Source: Polytrichum commune (Eukaryota; Streptophyta; Polytrichopsida; Polytrichales; Polytrichaceae). From it: DNA of 64,000 nt. The position numbers and the translations under genes are program-made. The notes under the pieces were generated by a model. The model was given only the letters and a program-made list of their open reading frames with translations. It was not told where the DNA came from and ran no database searches. Numbering within the stretch: position 1 is the first letter of the stretch; every line of letters begins with the position of its first letter. The stretch spans positions 19,096,001 to 19,160,000 of the forward strand of contig OX485806.1 in assembly GCA_950295325.1 (NCBI GenBank), read 5' to 3'. Below, piece by piece: positions 10,030 through 20,318 of the stretch.

Positions 10030-11163
10030 CCCTGCATCTTTTTATCTTACCAACCTTTCTTATATGTGGCCATGTTGTTTTCTGAGGGCAGGTCAAATTG
10101 GTCTACCAATGTTGGTTGGATGGAGAATGCTTAATTCCGTTCATAACAACTATAATAATTGATAATGATGGCAATTGTCAATTTCACATTCCAAATTAAT
10201 AGATTTGAGATAAAACTTTGGTTTAAGTGATAAGTGAAATTTCAAATATTCCCACTTTCACCTTAATAGTTCTGAGTGAAATTTCATCACACAATCCACG
10301 ATCTTATTATAATAACATGCATGTCTTAAGACTTCAATTTATATCAACACTTTAAGCTATGATGATGCACATCCTTCTCATAGGATGCAAAACATATATT
10401 AATTGTAAGTACATACTATTGTATGCACCATTCCAAATTAATAGTGCATTTCCCCAAACCCTAAAAGTCTATTTCCAATAGGACCTCAACTCATTTAATC
10501 ATGTGTCAACTTAAACTAACAATCGAACAATGCATTCCACTATAAATATCACCAATGATCTAATAAACATTTAACCAATGTGTATCCGTACCCTTACAAC
10601 AAGTGGACGAAAATTCAATTTCCAATAGGACGTCAAACACATAATAATTGTAACTATGATTCAACGTTACGGTAGCTAGTATGGTTTCAAGTCTCAATGA
10701 TCATTACGCTATCATACTATGCAGCATTACAAATTGATTAATCCTTCCTACTCATGCCATTTTAATTCCTTATTTTCACACCTAGATACCATTTGAAAGA
10801 AGACCTAACTTACATATATTATTAGGTATAATTAGTTCATAGTGTCTTCAATCTACCATAGTGCAAGCCATTATGGATTAACCCGATTTTTTAGTTGTAT
10901 TCATGCACTTGGTGACCATATTACGGTCATTTTTTGATGTGAAACATATGATACCTATAATTTTAGGGGCGTCCGCAACATGTTTCTTAGCCACTCTGAC
11001 CTCATTGTGTGTGTGTGTATATATGTGTATATATATATATATATATATCTATGACTTCGACATTCATAACTTTATTAGGCATCAATTGTCAATTAACTTG
11101 GACTTCATACCTTAGTCGCAAATCATTAAATATTCAATGTTAACCATCTCTATATTTAGACAT

Positions 11164-11197
<34 letters not shown>

Positions 11198-11590
11198 CGT
11201 ATATACATATATTTCGATGAGACCTTGGTCACAACTAAGGTGTGCAACCGATTTATATATTTTTAATATGTTGGCGTGCATGCAAGGCATGTTCCATACA
11301 TGACAATGCTATTTATATAATTCCGCATGGATGGAATGGGAGATTGTTAGGTCAAAGAAGGCGGCGGGAATCTGCTTTTTAAAGAGCATCCAAGGGATTT
11401 TGAACCAGCGGGGTGAAGTACTTAAAGCTCTTCCCCCCACAACAAAGCTCTTTTCAGCGGCACATGCAAGTGTGCGCTCTACAGACCTCACCAAACGCGC
11501 TCAAGCCATTTCGTGTGCGCCAACCCTACACCACCCATGTACAGTACAGGCTGTACCTACCGCATATACCGCCGTAAATACCGGAACTTT
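10030..11590. other. AT-rich non-coding stretch with (AT)n microsatellites
   Basis: I see no gene here. There is a (GT)n(AT)n run at about 11007-11048 and a (TA)n run at about 11169-11197. A 99-codon frame at 11331-11630 runs into the first palindrome of the right-hand block and has no recognisable domain. Confidence 0.6.
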
Positions 11591-11659
11591 ACGAACGCAC
11601 GTTCGTAAAGATGAAGAGCTTCAGGTTTAGACAAACGATTCGGACCTGGACATGGCAAG

Positions 11660-12220
11660 GATTTACGAACGCGCGTTCGTAAATTCCACATGAGAGCATG
11701 TTCTGGATTGGGCTACTCATATGAATAATCACATGCACGTAATCCATCTCAGTTATTTACGAACGTGCGTTCGTAAATATGCCTTCGAGGACCATGCAGA
11801 CATATTTGACCCTTATCTATTGGTACCTGATGGTCGGTAATTTACGAACGTGCGTTCGTAAATCCCACAGGAGATCATGTTTTGGATTGAGCTACTCATG
11901 GATAGTCACATGTACATCATCCATGGCATTTATTTACGAACGTGCGTTCGTAAATATGCCTTCGAGTTTCATACATACATATTTGACCCTTGTCTATTGG
12001 TACCTGTTGGTCGGTAATTTACGAACGTGCGTTCATAAATCCCACATGAGAGCATGTTCTGGATTGAGGTACTCATATGGTTAGTCACATGCACTTAATC
12101 CATGACAGTCATTTACGAACGTGCGTTCGTAAATATGCCTTCGAGGATCATACATACTTATTTGACCCGTATCTATTGTTACCTGATGGTCGGGAATTTA
12201 CGAACGTTCGTTCGTAAATA
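11660..12220. repeat. Tandem repeat, ~178-bp unit, each with two palindromes
   Basis: About three units follow one another. Palindromes at 11759, 11936 and 12115 start one sub-unit (followed by AATATGCCTTCGAG), and those at 11844, 12021 and 12200 start the other (in the first two followed by AATCCCACA and GGAT(T)GAG). Spacing is 177-179 bp for both series. Units are similar by eye, so the array is younger than the 2750/12290 duplication. Confidence 0.9.
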
Positions 12221-12289
12221 CATGTCATTATTGTCTACGCATCCAGCAACACATCTTCATTCATGCACATCAGTATGGCAGTAATTTAC

Positions 12290-12780
12290 GAACACAGAAT
12301 AGCAAGAAAAATATGCTCATCGCTCGTCCGTGAAGGATGTGAACACGGGGTCGCACCCATTTACGAACGTCCGTTCGTAAATGGGTAGGTACGCAAAAGT
12401 CAACATAATCAAATTCACAATATGGAGGTGCTCAGTGTTCAAAATATTGTTGGAGTTGATTCAGGCATCATCTGCAGATTTGCTAATTTTGTGCGTATGG
12501 ACAAGTGTTCTCTTGTGATAGTATATCGCGCAGGTTCCTAAGTCAACATGGTACTTTGACCTACAAAACCGATATTCCTCAGGGTGCTCTCATTTGAGGG
12601 ATCTCGAAGGCCGCCGGATGTACATGGAGAAGTTACTGAGGTCACGAACGCGCGTTCGTAAATGCATGTGGCGTTCTCGGATTTCTGATTTCGTCGTCGG
12701 TTGTATGTGGACAGGCGCTGGTCCGAACAGCAGGGCCCTCCTGGACGACTAACGAGTGTTCTCCTCTTTGTCCATGTATT
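12290..12780. repeat. Right copy of the ~550-bp direct repeat (partner 2750-3345)
   Basis: This is the diverged partner of the 3' end and flank of the DGQHR gene. The alignment stops where that gene's last exon would continue, so only the 3' fragment is present. It lies directly before the transposase-like gene at 12985. Confidence 0.65.
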
Positions 12781-12984
12781 GTTTACATTAGTGAACAACC
12801 TAGACGTATGCTTAAAACGTTTTTTTGGGACGCGCGTTCGTCTTTGTGCGTGAGGTTCTCCAATGGTGCACCAAAATTTGTTTGTCAATTTTGGGCCATT
12901 TATCTCCACATATATTCTATCCTCTCTTGTATGCATTGCGGTGGTGGTTGGGTTGATCATGTCCTGGTGGTTGGTATAGGCTGT

Positions 12985-15900
12985 ATGGCGTTGCATGTGG
13001 GTGATAGTTCATTGGAGTTGTCGACGTATGCATCGTCATCCGATGCTGAATGTGAACTGTCTTCCCCGTCGGCAGATAGTAATGGTGTGCCAAACGTGAG
13101 GGGGGTGTTTGTGGATACATCCTCCCATGAATCTTTGGAAGTCCACGAACAATCTCTGCATTCCGGAGATGACCACGATGACATTCCGTTGTGTGCCGGT
13201 TTCGGGAGGGAGCAATGGGTTGGCCTTGATGTCGTTCTATTCAACGAGGTTGGTGTCCCGGTGGCAGATGGTATATGTAGAAACTCCAATCCCCGTGATT
13301 GTGTCGATGCCAACGCCCTAGGTCTCGATGATGTTGGCGTGTGCATCTTGAACTCTTTGCTTCCGGTAGAGTTCCCGGTGACATGGAGATTTTCCTTGCG
13401 TCGATGGCCGCTTCGTCGAGTTCTACATGAGGAAGTGAGTTTGTGGGATCATGAGCGGCGGCATAAGCAAACACAATTAGCTTTGTTGGCCACAACACGT
13501 CCTCGCAAAGGCCTCCGTAGATATGATTCAAACCGTGTGCCTCGCGGAGATAAGGAGCGTCGACGGGATCGGCTTTTGGGGGACGAATCTATCCGTCTAG
13601 TGTCCGGCAAGGATTGTTGCGCGAGGAAATGTTGCCAATTTTTCCCGCGGGAGAAAATTAGATCTCTGCGTCAAGAGATGTGGCTTGCGGATTTTCGTAT
13701 GAGGTCGGCTAAGAAACTCGAGGTCCACAAAAATTTGCACCTTGATACCCATGGGCATAAGGTGGTGACACTTGAGAATGTTGATGTGTGTTGTACAGCG
13801 TGGTATACCATCCACGCCGTCTCCAAGGCTGACTTTTATAGGTTTCGAAAATATTCATCATTGGGTCGCCGCTCTCGATTTCATGGCAACTCGGGCACAA
13901 AGAAACCTAGGGAGGCTACACTGCAAGCGTCCGCGACACTATCCACCATCATAGTGCCATTGGCCGATGCAATGCCCCACAAGACGAGGACATTGTCGTC
14001 AGGGGAGAAGGTTGTTCAAATGGTGTTGCCCACGGGCACAAAATGGAAGAACATCTTAACGGACATCAATGAAGTGGGTCGCATAGCGGGATGTGGGCCC
14101 ATTTCTTTGTCCAAGTTGAGTGTGATTAAAAACCAGCAGTTTGCGTAATACATTCTGAAAAGACCCGGGGACAAGTTCGCTAGATGTACGACGTGTGAAA
14201 AATACAAAGGTCTTCGAGACGCCCACCCCATAGGCACTGAATCTCATTCCAGACACCAGAAAAAATATATTGAACATGTCAACAATCAAGAGGCACACCG
14301 TCAAGATTACTATAAGAATCGTGCTCTATCCATAATGAGGCCCACAGAGGTTCTAACAGTCATCCATGATAAAATGGACCACGCCAAAACCGCATGCCCT
14401 TGTTATGCACGCAAAATAAAGGCCACGGATGGTCTCTTCAAGTTGCCCGTAGCTGTCACAGGTTTGTATGAAATCACAACTACGTGTTTAAAGTCTATCA
14501 AATTTTCTTGGATGTGTTTGGCAAATGTCCAACTCCATACATCCGTTTAGTGGTTATTTGATTATTTTGGTCACGCATCGTTTGTTTTTTCCAGGTATGA
14601 TTGCCCACGGCCATGGGGACGTAAAGTATGCCCATTATGGTTTGGATTTTTACCCTGGGGATGCTAACCACACGGTGGGTTCATTTGCAAAACTGTTGCG
14701 CGATCTTGAGAAGCCACCGGTACATTCTTCCCGTGCACTTTTTGATGGTTGTGGAACCACATCCCTTTATGAGGCAGTGCTTTTGGGGAAGGAGGTTTGT
14801 ATGTCGTCATTGCCAGAACCACCCGGAGAGCCCATTTGTGCAAAACCATTGCCTCCAACTCTCCACGTTCAACTTGATAATTGTGCGAAGGACAACAAAT
14901 GTCGATACGTATTTTGTTTTTGGTCATTGCTCGTGGCGAAATGAATCTTCAAGGAGGTGTTTGTGTCTTTCTTGATGGTGGGACATACACACGACGACAT
15001 TGATGCATCATTCGGACGGTGGAGCATGAAGTTGCATGAAGAAGATTTTCCAACCATACCTCTTCTTATGAAATCATATATGAATTTGGACCATATGCCA
15101 GTAATTCCGCACTTGATTGAGGAAGTACCAAATTTCAAGGCCTTCATCAAGCCATACATGTTGAAGGGAGGGGACCGTTTGGTGGGGCATACCAAAGCAC
15201 AACAATTCCGATTTTATATGAGGGACGATGGTCTCCCGGCCATGCAATTCAAGCTTTTGTGCACATCTCCTAATTGGGGCCCGGATGATGGTATACTCGT
15301 ATGGCGTCAAGACAATGATGGGAAATGTTTGGTCCCGGATGGGGAACCAAAGCCTTGCAAACCCGAACCCATGAGGAATGGGCCGGAAATCATCAAAGGC
15401 ATATCCGGATTCATTGAATATTGGAAAGAGTTGTGCGAGGAGGACATCACAAGACGTGTTAGAGATACCCATGAACCGTTGATCGCGTATTGGGATCGCA
15501 TTCGCTCAGCCTTGATGACACTTGGTGGCGACACCCGTACGACTTTGACGCAAGGATTTTGGCCACAAAGTCGTTTGACGGTTGTCGAGTCCGATACTAT
15601 GTTTTTCAGCAATGGAGACGTTCGTGAAGAGTTCGCAATGGACGAGCATTACGTTGGCCCTGCCCGCAATCGACCGGCACCGTCGTTTCGTGTAGGTGTT
15701 GATTGCCATGAAGGGTATTTGGTCCTCGTACGAGCTGGGGATGAGGAGCATCCCAAGCCAATTTGGTTGGTAAAAGCATTGTCTTCACCCAATTTTGTTC
15801 GAACTAGCCCCAACTTTCGTCAAATTGAGGTGGAATATTGTCGTCCAAGCACTAAAGACCACAACGTGCTCCGCACTTATTTAGGTTGGGACACCAAAAA

Positions 15901-16114
15901 GAATTTTAAGTGGACAGTGGACTCAGCGTACACACCGGTTTGGATAAACACGGATACTATACTTTGTGCTTGGAAGCCGCGCAAAGGTTCCAACACAGAA
16001 GCAATGACCATCCCCCAAAAACATATACATTTTGCCAAAGACAACTTGGCACGTATTGCAGCTGCGGAAAATGACGCCGAGAATGGATATGAAGCGGAAG
16101 ATGGAGATGGGTAA
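12985..16114 (+). pseudogene. Transposase-like gene with QLDN...NK and GHTHDDID motifs (DUF7869-like), two in-frame stops
   Basis: Two exons are read, 12985-14461 and 14595-16114, with a GT-AG intron (ACAG/GTTTGT ... TTCCAG/GT). The joined frame has 998 positions. An N-terminal acidic part leads to a CCARKCCQFF cysteine block, then a second cysteine pair (CTTCEKYK). Next come MIAHGHGDVKYAH, VQLDNCAKDNKCRYVF and FLMVGHTHDDIDASFGRWS. These acidic and His motifs match a family (DUF7869, to my knowledge) common in plant and animal repeats, and look like a DDE/D-type catalytic core; that role is inference. Stops are TAA at 14146-14148 and TGA at 14942-14944. The second copy reads Glu and Gly there, so both fit single G-to-T changes. 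The start is uncertain: the frame is open back to an ATG at 12808. Confidence 0.7.
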
Positions 16115-16488
16115 ACATAACATAGGTGAAAGTTAACGGCGGGAAAAAACATTAGTACTTAGTAGTCTTGGTTTTTAATAGACTTAGTAGACTTGTCACA
16201 CTCCATTGTGGTATACGTTTGGGATGTGCCATCCAAAACCATAAGAACCTTACTTATGGGATGCGCACCCCAAACTCTATAATGACATAAACCATTTGTT
16301 TTTTATATTCGCTTGTTATTTTCCACATGGAGTTCACGTTTTCATTATAATTGCAATTTTCTATTTTTAGTATTAGGAATATTCTTTACGTGCGAATTTT
16401 TAAATTGTCATGTTCTTGATGTTCCCAACATTCCATATGCCCACAATATTGGCATCCCAAACTATGGGCATATTTTATTTTGAGACTT

Positions 16489-16519
16489 TCAAAAGTCTCC
16501 GATTAACGAATATAGTGTT
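16489..16519 (-). repeat. Right terminal inverted repeat of the candidate 16-kb element
   Basis: Read on the minus strand it begins AACACTATATTCG and runs to GGAGACTTTTG, matching 373-403 and 33786-33756. A small inverted repeat (GAGACTTT/AAAAGTCTC) lies at its inner edge. It sits 375 bp behind the stop of the transposase-like gene. Confidence 0.7.
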
Positions 16520-16542
16520 ATTGTATTTTATGGTATCTTCAG

Positions 16543-17630
16543 TTTCCTCCTGCTGGGTACACACCATCCAGTTCCACGCCATCAGCTTTTGCGTGCCCCA
16601 CTTCGGGGCTCTCACGCGGTCCAATAGAGGCGAAACAAGTTTCAGAGTCGCACAACCCAATGGAGGTTTCACCAGTGAAGAACAACTTGCACCATGTGCA
16701 ATGGACAGATGGATCAACTCTGGTAATTTATTATTGTGTCATTTATTATTATAGTGTCATTTATTGTTTCGACAACGTTATTGTGTAAAGGTTATTGTAA
16801 TATCAAACACACATTTCATTACCAATTCAGGGTCATTAGCATAAGTATACTTGAATCTGTATAAATCCAGACTCGCTTAAACGTGCATGTGTACGCAATT
16901 TTGGTTCAGTTGCTACCGCATATGCGAGTTATGAAATCATGACAAGTTGCAAACATATATATGTATGGGTGTATATGTGTATGGGTGTATATCTGTATAT
17001 GTGTGTATATGTGTATGGGTGTATATGTGTATGGGTGCATATGTGTATATGTGTATGGGTGGATATGTGTATATGTGTATGGGTGTATATGTGTCTATGA
17101 GTGTATATGTATGCACGAGTGTATGTAAATTAGTAAGCCAAATAAATGCGTGTCACTTTGTCACCGTGCAGGGTGTTGATCTCAATATGGAACCCGCAGT
17201 GGAAGATTGTGCATCCCCTTGTGAAACATTGCCCGTCCTGCGCTCTATCTCTACACGCGACCACCAAATCTCCCTCATTGAATCAAGGGGTGTTCACATG
17301 TTACGTGCGGGATTGGCGAGCATTGGCAAAACTTATGACCCACAACCTATCACGACCACAGTGCCAACGATACTTTTGAACGCGCAAGGTGTTGACTTCA
17401 ATATGAAACCATTGGGACCACCTTCCACCCGCGAGCATCAAATAGAGCTTATTGAGTCAAGAGGTCCTAATTCAAGAGGCGTCAATCTATTGCATGCGGG
17501 GTTGGCTGACCTCGCGACACACACAGAGCACGGTCCGCAAACGGTTAGCCTCCCCTTGGAAGGCCCAAAACACCACAATCAATGTGATGGACAGATGATT
17601 TGTCTGTACCTTAAATATGCTAGAAGTTAA
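16543..17630 (+). CDS. Unrecognised spliced gene, two exons read; second exon internally duplicated
   Basis: Exon 1 (16543-16722) is 60 codons, open throughout, with an acceptor ATCTTCAG before it and GTAATTT after it. It encodes a Ser/Pro-rich part ending VQWTDGSTL. Exon 2 starts after CACCGTGCAG at 17172 in the matching phase and runs to a stop at 17630. It contains the same module twice: GVDLNME...STRDHQISLIESRG...LLRAGLA-type, then GVDFNMK...STREHQIELIESRG...LLHAGLA. The ~450-bp intron holds a minisatellite. A further possible exon lies at 17909-18089, with a CxxC pair twice (RLCLECT, CAPCKSAL) before GTATAG. The 5' exon is not found. Exon 1 begins 23 bp beyond the right transposon end. 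No function can be assigned. Confidence 0.4.
16953..17125 (+). repeat. TGTATATGTGTATGGG minisatellite
   Basis: Repeats of 12-18 bases built from GTATATGTGTATGGGT fill this part of the intron of the gene above. Confidence 0.85.
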
Positions 17631-18473
17631 ACAATCCCGTGACCAATTGTGCGGGCATTCATATGTGTACACAATATTTAGTGCAACACTCAATATATAA
17701 AAGTGGCCAGACACTCCCAATACCCAACACATTGTCTTATATCAAGTCGGTTCACATGTCAACCATGCTCTCATTTTGCTTACCATATCCACTTGCTTGT
17801 TTGCACCCAATGTATGGTTCTTGCTTGTCCTTCATAAATCCATCATCGAGCACTCCCCCATGCATGGGTGGAACATGTAGTGCATAAACGATACGGCGGA
17901 AGCTCCATGTGAATGTTTTCGTTCTATCTTGCATAACTGCTTCATGGGAAGCTGCCCCTTCATGTAACCTATTTGTCCTGCCCAAACTCTTCTGTGACTG
18001 GACACAACGCGTAGGGCGCCTTTGTCTTGAATGCACACTCCCAGAGGAACAACCCATGTGTGCACCATGTAAATCCGCCCTTAAGGTATAGACACCCTAT
18101 AACCGATAACGATCCCATCACCGACAAGTAGAGTAGCTCATAAACGCGCATGGCTTTACTAGAAGTCGTTATGAATATATATAAAACGCGAGGACAATAT
18201 GACTGTGGAGGGGAAGTTGTTTCCCATAGATATTGTCGGTCATGTGTGAAGCTATGTGTTGGTAATGGGCTTTGACCGACTTTCGCACAAAGAAATTTTA
18301 CACAATCAATTTTGAAAAAAGGGTCATTATTCATGAACCTTATTTTCCTACGCACAAAAAATAACTCCTCCTTGATATTCCAAGATATGCTATGCTGAAA
18401 TGCTTAAGTTTTCGGTTATAGGTATCTGTACCTCACATGTTGAAGCGTTATTCACACTTGTTCGTACTATTCA

Positions 18474-19388
18474 ATGCCGTGTCAGGATGCCCCTCCCAAC
18501 CCGGCCAGTTCCCCCCCAGCTCCCCAGCCAACTGGGTTCGGGGAGGTCATTGCGAGAATGCAAACAGCTGAACTGGAACGCCCGCTAGGCCTCCCAATGG
18601 AAAGGAGGAGTATGGACGACGAGTTTAACAACTTAGCTTCAGATATTGATGTGTGCATGGAACGGTTCATGCAACTACAATCATTTATGACCACTGCTTT
18701 AGATAGATATAAAGGATGCCGCTTGGTTGGAATGGATGCACACATGCTTGGGAGATTGGTGGTATACAGTGCCGATATAGGGCTCACCATCCCACAAGTG
18801 GAGGCACTCCAACAACGTCTCCCAGAGTTGCACTTAATAGAGAACGATATGTGGAAAGCTACTCAAGCAATCGAGCCCCATTTAGATGACTTACTCCGCC
18901 GTGATTCAGAAGACATGTTGAACCATGTCTATGACATCACGGATGAGAACCTCCCAATCACACCATTGTTGCAAGCCTGTCATATTGCCGATCCACAGAA
19001 TGATGAAGGAGACCCAGTGGAACCCACAATGGGGGAGCGTAACATTGATTACGAGTTTTACTACTTAGCATCGCAGATCCATGACGTAACGCGCGAGTTT
19101 ATGGGACTACAGAGGACCATGACAACTGCTCTACAGAGATATACGGGCACTCTTTTGCTCGGCGATCGCATACACCGACTTTGTATGTTGGTGTTAGCGG
19201 CAGAACACATTGGCTTTGACTCTCAGCAAAAAACCTATCTTGGGAGCAAAATACCGGACTTGGCTTACATGGAGAAAGTTACATGGGAGCAATCTCGGGA
19301 AATCAAACCTCACTTGCCAAACATCTTTGAGTCCATGGCCAAACAGGACTCCACAATTTGCGAAAGCCAAGGCACAAATGTAGAGTAA
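18474..19388 (+). CDS. 304-aa hypothetical protein with two ~98-residue repeats
   Basis: The frame opens with a Pro-rich stretch and holds two homologous copies of one helical-looking module: residues 43-140 (from ERRSMDDEFNNLAS to EPHLDDLL) and 187-284 (from GERNIDYEFYYLAS to KPHLPNIF). Shared positions include the EF..LAS start, a FM.LQ..MTTAL.RY core and a closing EI/AI-KPHL. GTGTCAG/GATGCC at 18480-18487 could instead be a splice acceptor, making this the last exon of the gene starting at 16543; both share the habit of internal duplication. No transmembrane segment or known catalytic motif is visible. Codons are unbiased and the frame is long for this AT-rich area, so I think it is real. 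Confidence 0.5.
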   Translation: MPCQDAPPNPASSPPAPQPTGFGEVIARMQTAELERPLGLPMERRSMDDEFNNLASDIDVCMERFMQLQSFMTTALDRYKGCRLVGMDAHMLGRLVVYSADIGLTIPQVEALQQRLPELHLIENDMWKATQAIEPHLDDLLRRDSEDMLNHVYDITDENLPITPLLQACHIADPQNDEGDPVEPTMGERNIDYEFYYLASQIHDVTREFMGLQRTMTTALQRYTGTLLLGDRIHRLCMLVLAAEHIGFDSQQKTYLGSKIPDLAYMEKVTWEQSREIKPHLPNIFESMAKQDSTICESQGTNVE

Positions 19389-19578
19389 TTTAAGTTATGG
19401 CATGTTACAGGCATTTATAGCACAATATTCAATCGAGTGGACGCCTCCTAGCATAGAATTGGTGTTTCAATGAAGAGGATTGTGGGTGCAAACCTCCTGT
19501 TGTGTGACAGTCTATGCAAAAGCCCATTGGAAGCAAAGAGTATTTGTCTCGCATGGGCAGGTCCATCCAAAGTGTCCA

Positions 19579-19622
19579 CGAGTTCCCAATGAGTTCCCAA
19601 TGAGTTCCCCATGAGTTCCCCA
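19579..19622 (+). repeat. Four tandem copies of (A/C)GAGTTCCC(A/C)(A/C)T
   Basis: An 11-base unit, GAGTTCCCAAT, stands four times in a row with one or two changes. Confidence 0.85.
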
Positions 19623-19683
19623 CATACATCCCAGAAGTCCCAAAATCATCCTAAAGTCCCATAATGTTTAATATCGCGTTTAG

Positions 19684-20095
19684 TGTGTTCGTTCATGTGG
19701 GCCAAGAGAATATAACCATGGGATGCCCTAATCTAGTGCAAGGAGACTCATATTAAGTATGAATTGCAATAGGTTAGGACATCACATGGTTATATTCTCA
19801 GGGCTCACATGAACAAACGCACATTGCATAATAATGTTATGTTAGAATACATACAACTTAGTCAATAGAAATTTCTCAACATTATTAAGTAGTGTGTTCG
19901 TTCACGCGGGCTGTGAGAATATAACCATGGGATGCCCCAACCTAATGCAAAGAGACTCATAATAAGTATGAATCCGCATTAGGTTAGGACATCACATGGT
20001 TAAATTCTCAGGGCTCACATGAACAATCGCACATTGCTTAATAATTTTATGTTAGAATACATACAGCTTAGTCACTAAAAATTTCTCAACATTGA
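19684..20095. mobile_element. Tandem pair of a MITE with ~43-bp inverted ends
   Basis: Copy A (19684-19823) and copy B (19893-20033) each start TGTGTTCGTTCA and close with its inverted counterpart. The arms share GAGAATATAACCATG and a ggatg block, about 43 bp with a few mismatches. The 70 bp after each copy are also alike, so a ~209-bp unit was duplicated after insertion. A third, diverged member is at about 49680-49802. No coding capacity; the superfamily is unclear. Confidence 0.75.
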
Positions 20096-20200
20096 ATGAT
20101 TCTACATATTGTTATCACATAGGTTTTAGGGTTCTCACAATAGGTTCATATTATCCGCGTTGGTGTATTTGGACGAAGGCCACACGAACACAAGTCCTTG

Positions 20201-20318
20201 CTGCCACAAATTATGACGTGTGTGCCTCCCATACAAGACTCACCTGGTCCGAAGTGCAATGGGGCAGGCCCTCCACCTTGCAAATCGTGGATTCACCCCA
20301 CCCAGGTAAGTGAATTCG
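20201..20318 (+). repeat. Dispersed ~120-bp module ending in a splice-donor-like site
   Basis: This stretch recurs at 35726-35862 in the same orientation. Shared blocks include CTGCCACAAATTATGACGTG, GAAGTGCAA(A)TGGGGCAGG, and ATTCACCCC..CCAGGTAAGTGA. The conserved CAGGTAAGT end looks like an exon/intron border, so it may be a copied gene fragment. Confidence 0.65.

Larger units (their letters stand above)
2778..12841. repeat. Array of ~30 interrupted palindromes ACGAACG-NN-CGTTCGT
   Basis: The 16-bp core ACGAACG-NN-CGTTCGT, usually flanked by TTT and AAA, occurs exactly at 3217, 3325, 3701, 4726, 4799, 6197, 6260, 7611, 7754, 7835, 7885, 8068, 8122, 8172, 8221, 11591, 11665, 11759, 11844, 11936, 12115, 12200, 12363 and 12644 (first base given). 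One-mismatch copies start at 2780, 2914, 7694 and 12021. Weaker copies or halves lie near 2825, 2863, 12284 and 12829. The central two bases vary freely (AG, CG, TG, CA, TT, AA, AT, TC) while the arms stay fixed. Each copy could form a hairpin or bind a dimeric protein. Copies lie in intergenic DNA, in both introns of the 3248-7579 gene, and twice inside its last exon. I saw none elsewhere in the window. Confidence 0.95.
373..16519. mobile_element. Candidate ~16.1-kb DNA transposon with terminal inverted repeats and ATTG target duplication
   Basis: The left end starts AACACTATATTCG at 373. The right end is the complement of the same 13 bases, ending at 16519. The similarity continues inward for about 30 bases to a shared GGAGACTTTT, with roughly three mismatches. 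The bases just outside are ATTG on both sides (369-372 and 16520-16523). The same right end occurs at 33756-33786, at nearly the same distance behind a second copy of the 12985-16114 gene, so that gene and this end travel together. Whether the left end at 373 belongs to the same insertion is inference, resting on the TIR match and the 4-bp repeat. Bases 404-760, inside the left end, are AT-rich and hold no gene I can see. A 4-bp duplication would suit a Sola-like superfamily, but I could not test that. Confidence 0.45.

Noticed and set aside
11779-12284. Frames of 60-101 codons in the 178-bp tandem array, with repeated YERAFVN-like peptides
   Set aside because: The peptides are translations of the palindrome itself; frames depend on the repeat and have no other support.
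2780-12841. Palindromes as bacterial SOS (LexA-type) boxes, hinting at contamination
   Set aside because: CGAAC..GTTCG resembles some LexA boxes, but the copies lie in introns of a spliced gene next to plant transposons, and no bacterial gene is nearby.
373-16519. The ends as CACTA-superfamily termini because they contain CACTA
   Set aside because: Starting the ends at CACTA leaves non-matching 3-bp flanks (GAA and TTA), and the two As before CACTA are conserved in all three ends. Starting at AACAC gives the matching ATTG.
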